From positions 1-11,154 of the forward strand of contig JAHEAS010000052.1 in NCBI GenBank assembly GCA_024642645.1: 11,154 nt of DNA, written 5' to 3'. The notes under the pieces were generated by a model. The model was given only the letters and a program-made list of their open reading frames with translations, had not been told where the DNA came from and did not search any database. The stretch's first letter is position 1. The number at the start of each line of letters is the position of its first letter. Shown here piece after piece: positions 6,187-11,154 of this stretch. This stretch comes from Saprospirales bacterium (GTDB lineage Bacteria; Bacteroidota; Bacteroidia; Chitinophagales; Saprospiraceae). Made by a program: the position numbers and the translations under genes.

Positions 6187-7365
6187 ATGTCTAAGATATT
6201 CCTCAAACCAAAAAAAGACGAATTCGTCCGCCGCTTCCACCCTTGGATTTTCTCTGGTGCTATCTTGAGAATGGAAGGCCAACCCGCCGATGGAGACACG
6301 GTGGAAGTCTATGGTCCAAAGGGCGACTACCTTGCCACCGGTCATTATTCCGCTGGCAACAGCATCGCTGTCCGGTTATTTTCTTTTGAAAAAACGGAAG
6401 GTGGAATTGACTTTTGGGAAAAACGACTAGGTCAAGCCTTTGCCTACAGGGTGAAAGTTGGACTCATAGGCAAACCTGAAACTACCTGTTTTCGACTAAT
6501 CCATGCCGAAGGAGATGGCTTGCCAGGGCTAATAATAGATGTGTACGGTAGTACAGCAATTGTCCAGTGTCACTCGGTTGGAATGCACAGGCAGCGTCAA
6601 TTGATTTCGGAGGCATTGCTGAAAATTGGGGGTGGGGTAGTGACCGCTATTTTCGACAAAAGCAAGGAGACACTACCTCCTAATTACGCAGCCACAGTAA
6701 GCAATGGCTACCTTTCAGGACAAACTCATGGGCAGGAAGTGAAGGAAAATGGCCATACTTTTTTCATTGATTGGGAAACAGGCCAAAAGACCGGCTTCTT
6801 TCTTGACCAACGGGATAATCGTCAGCTACTGAGCCGCTATGTGGATGGAAAGACGGTGCTTAACAGTTTTTGCTACTCTGGTGGTTTCTCGGTTTATGCC
6901 TTGAGTGCTGGAGCAAGCCTAGTTCATTCCGTGGATGTTTCAGAAAAAGCCATTGATTGGACAAAAAGAAATTTGTTGTTGAACGATTTTGACCCTATGG
7001 TACATACCTGTCACTCAATGGATGTGCTAAAATATTTACAGGAATGCCCAGTTTACGAGGTGATGGTCGTTGACCCGCCGGCGTTTGCCAAGAATATCAG
7101 CAAACGGCACAATGCGGTACAAGGATACAAGCGATTGAATGTGGCTGCCATCAAGAAATTGGCGCCGGGTGGCATTCTTTTCACCTTTTCATGTTCACAA
7201 GTGGTGGATAGAGAACTGTTCTACAACACCATCGTTGCGGCTGCAATAGAGGCAGGGAGGCAGGTTCGAGTCATGCACCATCTCTCCCAGCCAGCTGATC
7301 ACCCAGTCAGCCTTTTTCACCCAGAGGGTTCCTATTTGAAAGGGCTGGTGCTTTACGTAGAGTGA
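6187..7365 (+). CDS. rlmI: RlmI-like 23S rRNA (cytosine-C5) methyltransferase
   Basis: Cytoplasmic SAM-dependent methyltransferase of 392 residues (E. coli RlmI, which makes m5C1962 in 23S rRNA, has 396). An N-terminal PUA-like RNA-binding domain covers about 1-75 (RRFHPWIFSGAI, GDTVEVYGPKGDYLATGHY). A central region has RLIHAEGDGLPGLIIDVYG. The Rossmann domain follows, with the family stretch TGQKTGFFLDQRDNR, SAM motif I at NSFCYSGGFSVY (N226-G233), DPPAF at 296-300 and SCS with C336, the candidate catalytic cysteine of m5C enzymes. AGGTG lies just two bases before the ATG, a rather close Shine-Dalgarno. The exact target base in this organism is inferred from similarity; the related RlmK half of RlmKL is a possible alternative but less fitting in length. 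It converges on queA, another RNA-modification gene. Confidence 0.9.
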   Translation: MSKIFLKPKKDEFVRRFHPWIFSGAILRMEGQPADGDTVEVYGPKGDYLATGHYSAGNSIAVRLFSFEKTEGGIDFWEKRLGQAFAYRVKVGLIGKPETTCFRLIHAEGDGLPGLIIDVYGSTAIVQCHSVGMHRQRQLISEALLKIGGGVVTAIFDKSKETLPPNYAATVSNGYLSGQTHGQEVKENGHTFFIDWETGQKTGFFLDQRDNRQLLSRYVDGKTVLNSFCYSGGFSVYALSAGASLVHSVDVSEKAIDWTKRNLLLNDFDPMVHTCHSMDVLKYLQECPVYEVMVVDPPAFAKNISKRHNAVQGYKRLNVAAIKKLAPGGILFTFSCSQVVDRELFYNTIVAAAIEAGRQVRVMHHLSQPADHPVSLFHPEGSYLKGLVLYVE

Positions 7366-7388
7366 GGATTTTTCATCAAAAACCACCT

Positions 7389-7429
7389 AAAAAAGAGAGC
7401 GGCCTTGTCACATGAAGTGGCAAGGCCGC
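7389..7429 (-). terminator. Terminator between convergent rlmI and queA
   Basis: GCGGCCTTGTCAC at 7399-7411 pairs with GTGGCAAGGCCGC at 7417-7429 (13 bp with one G-U type pair, loop ATGAA). On the minus strand the hairpin is followed by TCTCTTTTTT, so it mainly serves queA. On the plus strand no T run follows, although the hairpin may still stop or stabilise the rlmI transcript. Confidence 0.85.
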
Positions 7430-7455
7430 ATTGCTAATGGGAGTAAAGTTGTTAT

Positions 7456-8520
7456 TTACAAAATCAGCATGGCATCGCCATAGCTGAAAAAACGGTATTT
7501 TTCTTTCATTGCCTGCTCGTAGGCTTCCATGACAAGTTCGTAGCCTCCGAAAGCAGAAATCATGATAAGCAAACTGGATTTCGGCAGGTGGAAGTTGGTA
7601 ATCATCGAATTAGCTATGCTAAATTCGTAAGGAGGGTAAATGAAAAGGTTTGTCCACCCTTCAGCAGGTTTCAGCAATGACTCTGCAGAAACGGCTGTTT
7701 CAATCGTGCGCATAGAAGTAGTACCAACAGCGCAAATCTTTCTATTGGCCAGCTTACCTTTATTAACGGTATCAGCCGCTTTAGAATCAATCCGGAAATA
7801 CTCTGCATCCATTTTGTGCTTCGACAAATCCTCAACGTCGATCGTTCTGAAAGTGCCCAAGCCGATATGCAGTGTCACTTCGGCAAAATCCACACCTTTG
7901 ATTTCAAGCCTTTTCATCAATTCCTGACTGAAATGGAGGCCAGCAGTAGGTGCTGCCACGGCGCCAAGTTCCTTGGCATAAACGGTTTGGTATCGGTCAC
8001 GGTCAACTACTTCCTCAGTTCGGGTGATATATTTTGGAAGCGGCGTATTGCCAAGGTAGTCGAGGTTTTTACGAAACTCCTCTTCCGTGCCATCAAATAG
8101 GAAACGGATGGTTCTTCCACGGGAGGTTGTATTGTCAACCACCTCAGCAACGAGTATTTCGTTGCCTTTTTCATCCATGAAATAAAGTTTGTTCCCAACA
8201 CGAATTTTTCGTGCAGGGTCCACAAGTACATCCCACAGGCGTTGTTCGGAGTTAAGTTCACGGAGCAGGAATACTTCAATCTTAGCGCCAGTCTTTTCCT
8301 TTTTGCCATATAACCTCGCTGCAAAGACTTTTGTGTTGTTGAAAATCATCACATCTTCTTCGTCGAAGTAACCAAGCAAATCCTTAAAGACTTTGTGCTC
8401 GATTTTGCCAGTGTCACGGTGCAAAACCATGAGGCGAGACTCATCACGGTTTGGAGCGGGGTGTTGGGCAATCAGGTTCTTATCTAGTTCGTAATTAAAT
8501 TGCGACAGTTTAGTCCTCAT
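7456..8520 (-). CDS. queA: S-adenosylmethionine:tRNA ribosyltransferase-isomerase
   Basis: Cytoplasmic enzyme that moves and isomerises the ribosyl group of SAM onto preQ1 in the anticodon loop of tRNA, forming epoxyqueuosine, the penultimate step of queuosine synthesis. The 354 residues match the family length (E. coli 356). Hallmark stretches are all intact: NNTKVFAARL at 61-70, GNTPLPKYI at 157-165, DRYQTVYA at 175-182, GAVAAPTAGLHF at 186-197, HIGLGTFR at 218-225, GTTSMRTIE at 266-274, TNFHLPKSSLLIM at 308-320 and FSYGDAMLI at 345-353. The ATG at 8520 gives the usual N-terminus and has a promoter about 50 bases upstream. No other queuosine gene is in the window; it is a stand-alone unit, divergent from the redox gene. 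Confidence 0.98.
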   Translation of the reverse strand: MRTKLSQFNYELDKNLIAQHPAPNRDESRLMVLHRDTGKIEHKVFKDLLGYFDEEDVMIFNNTKVFAARLYGKKEKTGAKIEVFLLRELNSEQRLWDVLVDPARKIRVGNKLYFMDEKGNEILVAEVVDNTTSRGRTIRFLFDGTEEEFRKNLDYLGNTPLPKYITRTEEVVDRDRYQTVYAKELGAVAAPTAGLHFSQELMKRLEIKGVDFAEVTLHIGLGTFRTIDVEDLSKHKMDAEYFRIDSKAADTVNKGKLANRKICAVGTTSMRTIETAVSAESLLKPAEGWTNLFIYPPYEFSIANSMITNFHLPKSSLLIMISAFGGYELVMEAYEQAMKEKYRFFSYGDAMLIL

Positions 8521-8571
8521 TGAACTTTAAGGTATTTTATTTTAGAAAAAAAGCCATTTTTGAAAAGCCCG

Positions 8572-8579
8572 CAAAAGTA
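8572..8579 (-). promoter_or_regulatory. -7 promoter element for queA
   Basis: On the minus strand the bases read TACTTTTG, an exact TAnnTTTG match and the same octamer as the DUF1573 promoter. It lies 51 bases upstream of the queA ATG. The -33 element is not obvious. Confidence 0.5.
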
Positions 8580-8645
8580 ACAATATTCGGCAATGTATTC
8601 GTAACTCCTTGCGATTCAAGGCATTTTTTTTCAATAATTCTTTCT

Positions 8646-8674
8646 TTTGGCCGGAATGACAATTATTATTCTTG
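8646..8674 (+). promoter_or_regulatory. Possible promoter for the Fe-S/NrfD fusion gene
   Basis: TTTG at 8646-8649 and TATTCTTG at 8667-8674 (one mismatch to TAnnTTTG) are separated by 17 bases. If this is the promoter, the palindrome at 8687-8702 lies just after the transcription start. An alternative weak -7 (CAGCTTTA at 8724-8731) would place the palindrome near -43. The sequence alone does not decide between them. Confidence 0.3.
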
Positions 8675-8686
8675 AAATGAAATAAA

Positions 8687-8702
8687 TGTGACGAATGTCA
8701 CC
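8687..8702. promoter_or_regulatory. CRP/FNR-family-like binding site upstream of the redox operon
   Basis: TGTGACGAATGTCACC contains the perfect inverted repeat GTGAC-GAAT-GTCAC (8688-8701) and reads TGTGA-N6-TCAC, the half-sites bound by CRP and by relatives such as HcpR. It lies in the 250-base divergent region between queA and the fusion gene, 69 bases before the latter's start codon. Function is inferred from pattern and position. Confidence 0.5.
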
Positions 8703-8770
8703 CGCATATCCCAATTAGTTCCGCAGCTTTACGGCCACATAATGACACTACGTAATAACCAACCATTCGC

Positions 8771-10408
8771 ATGAAATACGGCTTTATAATAGACAACCGC
8801 AAGTGCATCGGCTGCCATGCCTGCACAACCGCCTGTAAATCCGAGCACGACGTACCAGTAGGTGTGTTCCGTACTTGGGTAAAGCAAGTTGAAAAAGGCG
8901 AGTTCCCTCATACCCGTCGGTTATTCTCGGTGATGCGCTGCAACCACTGTACCGATGCTCCATGTGTAGAGATTTGTCCGGTCGAAGCACTTTATTTTCG
9001 CCCAGACGGCATCGTGGATTTTGACAAAAACCGCTGCATTGGTTGTAAATCGTGTATGCAGGCCTGCCCCTACGATGCCCTCTACATCGATCCCGATACG
9101 CATACTGCTGCCAAGTGCAACTACTGCGCCCATCGGGTGGACATTGGTCTTGAGCCAGCTTGCGTGAACATTTGTCCAGAACATGCCATCATCTCTGGTG
9201 ACATGGACAACCCCGAATCCGAAATTTCACAACTCCTTGGCCGTGAGACGGTCACGGTCCGGCGAGAATCAAAAGGCACCAAGCCCAACCTCTTTTATAT
9301 TGATGGCGATGAAGCTTCGCTTAACCCAATCGCAACTGAGCGGCCTTCCAATACGCTTTGGGGAGCGCAGACTCGTGGCGTTGGCCATTTTGCGAAGCAT
9401 ACCGAGAAACTTGCCTTCGATGGCGGGGATATGATATCTGCCTTGGCCGATGGGAATACCACCCAAGCAAGTGATTTGAAATCTACAGGTCCACAAAAAT
9501 CGGTGGATGTGCTCATGAATGGTGGTGCTCGCCGGGTTTACGATGCGCCTAACAAGGGGCTGCTTTGGGGCTGGGAGGTAAGTGGTTATGTGTTCACAAA
9601 GGCGATTTCAACTGGAGCATTCTTAGTACCGCTGCTGGCTATTTTCGTTCTTGGCAAAATTAACCTCAAGACAGGTTTTCTTGAGGAAATTGGCATGTTC
9701 TACATCGGTATCATATTGTCACTTATTTTCCTTGGCATCACTACGGCACTGCTCGTTAAAGACCTTGACCAGCCAAAACGCTTTTTGTCGGTCATTCTCC
9801 GACCACAGTGGAAAAGCTGGCTCGTACGGGGTGGGTATGCACTTTCTGTTTTTGGAGGCTCACTGACCATGTTGTTGGTGTCGTCCATGTTCAATTGGGA
9901 TGTATTGAGCACCATATTTCTTGTAATTGCTGGCCTTTCGGCCATTGTTACATCGGTTTACACCGCTTACCTTTTCGCTCAAGCTAAAGGCCGTGACTTC
10001 TGGCAAAGCCCAGTACTTGCACTGCACATGCTTATTCACAGCTTGTTGGCAGGTGCAGCCATTTTTGCTGTGATGGCGTTTTTTGAACTTCCTTCCAGTG
10101 GTTGGATGACTTACCTTCAATGGATGATTGGGCTTGGAATCGGAGTTAATTTATTGGTTATGTTTGTTGAGTTGACTACTGCCCACATGACCCAGGAGGC
10201 CAAAATGACCGCCGAGATGATTACAAAAGGTCGCTACTCCCGCCTGTTTTGGTGGGGAGTGGTAATATTTGGCAACTTAGTTCCGCTGATTCTCTTGCTT
10301 TCAGGCTTTGGATACGGCGTCCAAATCGCTGGTATTCTATCCTTGATTGGTGTTTATTTCACTGAGAAAATCTGGGTGGAGGCTCCACAGCAAGTACAAC
10401 TTTCATAA
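8771..10408 (+). CDS. Fusion of a four-cluster ferredoxin subunit (PsrB/DmsB type) and NrfD/PsrC membrane subunit
   Basis: Electron-transfer protein of 545 residues joining two normally separate subunits of molybdopterin-type oxidoreductase complexes. Residues 1-136 carry sixteen cysteines in four groups (C12, C15, C18, C22; C57, C60, C65, C69; C89, C92, C95, C99; C116, C119, C131, C135), enough for four [4Fe-4S] clusters. A linker of about 130 residues, including KPNLFYI, follows. From about 265 to the end is a NrfD/PsrC-type domain with some eight membrane segments and family stretches LLVKDLDQPKRF, SWLVRGGYAL, AYLFAQAKGRDFW and LHMLIHSLLAGAA. It should carry electrons between a catalytic partner and the quinone pool. 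There is no Tat or Sec signal, so the Fe-S part is more likely cytoplasmic, as in SoeABC sulfite dehydrogenase (inference). No molybdopterin subunit is in the window. The sulfide:quinone oxidoreductase gene follows after 70 bases on the same strand. Confidence 0.92.
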   Translation: MKYGFIIDNRKCIGCHACTTACKSEHDVPVGVFRTWVKQVEKGEFPHTRRLFSVMRCNHCTDAPCVEICPVEALYFRPDGIVDFDKNRCIGCKSCMQACPYDALYIDPDTHTAAKCNYCAHRVDIGLEPACVNICPEHAIISGDMDNPESEISQLLGRETVTVRRESKGTKPNLFYIDGDEASLNPIATERPSNTLWGAQTRGVGHFAKHTEKLAFDGGDMISALADGNTTQASDLKSTGPQKSVDVLMNGGARRVYDAPNKGLLWGWEVSGYVFTKAISTGAFLVPLLAIFVLGKINLKTGFLEEIGMFYIGIILSLIFLGITTALLVKDLDQPKRFLSVILRPQWKSWLVRGGYALSVFGGSLTMLLVSSMFNWDVLSTIFLVIAGLSAIVTSVYTAYLFAQAKGRDFWQSPVLALHMLIHSLLAGAAIFAVMAFFELPSSGWMTYLQWMIGLGIGVNLLVMFVELTTAHMTQEAKMTAEMITKGRYSRLFWWGVVIFGNLVPLILLLSGFGYGVQIAGILSLIGVYFTEKIWVEAPQQVQLS

Positions 10409-10414
10409 TCTATA

Positions 10415-10440
10415 GCTGGTACGATAGCAGCTTATTTTTG
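10415..10440 (+). promoter_or_regulatory. Intergenic hairpin plus -7-like element before the SQR gene
   Basis: A five-base inverted repeat AGCTG...CAGCT with a nine-base spacer (about 10414-10432) is directly followed by TATTTTTG at 10433-10440. The octamer is an exact TAnnTTTG match but also a T run. It could therefore be a weak terminator/attenuator or an internal promoter 38 bases before the ATG. No -33 element supports the promoter reading. Confidence 0.3.
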
Positions 10441-10478
10441 AACAATCCTGCTCTTTTTAAATCTAAAACAACTCAATC

Positions 10479-11154
10479 ATGGCACATCATCAAATCTTAG
10501 TTATCGGTGGCGGCAACGCAGGGCTCTCCATCGCTTCGCAACTGCTCCAAAAAGACAGTTCGCTGAAAATTGGCATTGTCGAACCTTCTGAAAAGCACTA
10601 TTATCAGCCAGCTTGGACGCTGGTGGGTGGTGGTATTTATGATGTGAACGATACCATCAAAGACGAGAAAGACTTTATTCCTAAAGGTACGACTTGGATA
10701 AAAGATGCTGTTGAAACCTTTCAGCCAGAGCAAAACCAAGTTACCTGCAAAAGCGGAGACAAGCATACCTACGATTATATGGTTGTAGTACCAGGTATTC
10801 AACTCGATTGGGACAAAGTCAAAGGCTTGAAGGAGACGCTTGGTAAAAATGGTGTTACCTCAAACTACTTGTCCCAATACGCTACTTATACTTGGGAATT
10901 GCTTCGCAATTTCAAGGGTGGAAACGCCATTTTTACCAATCCAAACACACCTATCAAATGTGGTGGCGCTCCACAAAAAATCATGTATCTCGCTGGGGAC
11001 CATATTCTTAAAAACGGCCTTCAACCCAAGTCGAACATCCATTTCTACTCCGGCGGCGGCATCATTTTCGGGGTGAAAAAATATGCCGATGTACTGAATC
11101 AGGTGATAGCCCGCTATAAAATCCAGACACACTTCAAGCACAACTTGGTCGAAG
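10479..11154 (+). CDS. sqr: Sulfide:quinone oxidoreductase, mitochondrial-like type (5' part, cut by right edge)
   Basis: FAD-dependent membrane-associated enzyme that oxidises sulfide and passes electrons to quinone. The frame is open for 225 codons from the ATG at 10479 to the window edge, about half the expected length of 400-450. The N-terminus has the dinucleotide-binding motif VIGGGNAGLSIA (G10-G15), then EPSEKHYYQPAWTLVGGG, the quinone/FAD-side motif of SQRs. The stretch NAIFTNPNTPIKCGGAPQK, MYLAGD and later FGVKKYADVLNQVI closely follow the human SQOR sequence. C161 in PIKCGGAPQK corresponds to one of the two redox cysteines of that enzyme; the second would lie beyond the edge. This places it with the group that includes the mitochondrial enzyme rather than with phototroph-type SQRs. 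Its position 70 bases after the Fe-S/NrfD fusion gene suggests a joint sulfur-oxidation module. A flavocytochrome c-type dehydrogenase is a less likely alternative. Confidence 0.92.
   Translation, partial: MAHHQILVIGGGNAGLSIASQLLQKDSSLKIGIVEPSEKHYYQPAWTLVGGGIYDVNDTIKDEKDFIPKGTTWIKDAVETFQPEQNQVTCKSGDKHTYDYMVVVPGIQLDWDKVKGLKETLGKNGVTSNYLSQYATYTWELLRNFKGGNAIFTNPNTPIKCGGAPQKIMYLAGDHILKNGLQPKSNIHFYSGGGIIFGVKKYADVLNQVIARYKIQTHFKHNLVE

Noticed and set aside
8729..9184. Minus-strand open frames over the start of the Fe-S/NrfD fusion
   Set aside because: They lie antisense to the cysteine-rich ferredoxin region, whose cluster motifs leave no doubt about the coding strand.
10497..11141. Open frames overlapping the sqr gene on both strands
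   Set aside because: The plus-strand frame from 10479 encodes unmistakable SQR motifs; the others are out-of-frame shadows.
1..11154. CRISPR arrays, tRNA/rRNA genes, insertion sequences or integration sites
   Set aside because: No regularly spaced repeats, cloverleaf sequences, transposase or integrase frames, or flanking direct repeats were seen on reading either strand.

Overview
The window looks like chromosomal DNA of a member of the Bacteroidota, possibly close to the Saprospiria, although the class is a guess. The evidence is a SusC/RagA-type outer-membrane transporter, a lipoprotein with a Bacteroidota-type surface-export signal (C-K-D-D-D), several exact matches to the Bacteroidota -7 promoter element TAnnTTTG, and mostly absent Shine-Dalgarno sequences. 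I see no tRNA, rRNA, CRISPR array, insertion sequence or phage gene. Coding density is high and no gene-free stretch exceeds about 250 bases.

Left part (1-1966, minus strand): a GntR/HutC-type repressor gene is followed 64 bases downstream by the 5' part of a susC-like gene that runs off the left edge. This looks like the head of a glycan- or nutrient-uptake locus. A perfect 14-bp palindrome whose core fits the HutC-family operator pattern GT-n-TA-n-AC lies inside the annotated 5' end of the regulator ORF. This suggests autoregulation of the operon and a true start at a downstream TTG.

Middle part (2154-8520): mostly single-gene units separated by hairpin terminators. They are an exported DUF1573 protein, an intramembrane CPBP (CAAX-protease-like) protein, a surface-directed von Willebrand factor A lipoprotein, a NupG-type nucleoside transporter and an RlmI-like 23S rRNA methyltransferase on the plus strand. 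queA (queuosine biosynthesis) follows on the minus strand, converging on the methyltransferase gene.

Right part (8521-11154, plus strand): a redox/sulfur module. A CRP/FNR-like palindrome (TGTGA-N6-TCAC) lies upstream of a single gene that fuses a four-cluster [4Fe-4S] electron-transfer subunit (PsrB/DmsB type) to a NrfD/PsrC membrane quinone subunit. It is followed by a sulfide:quinone oxidoreductase of the type that includes the mitochondrial enzyme, truncated by the right edge. Together these suggest coupling of sulfide or other sulfur-compound oxidation to the quinone pool. No molybdopterin catalytic subunit is present in the window, so the substrate of the fused protein is open. This module and the GntR operator are the two places most worth a second look. 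I did not find a clearly new defence or mobile system.
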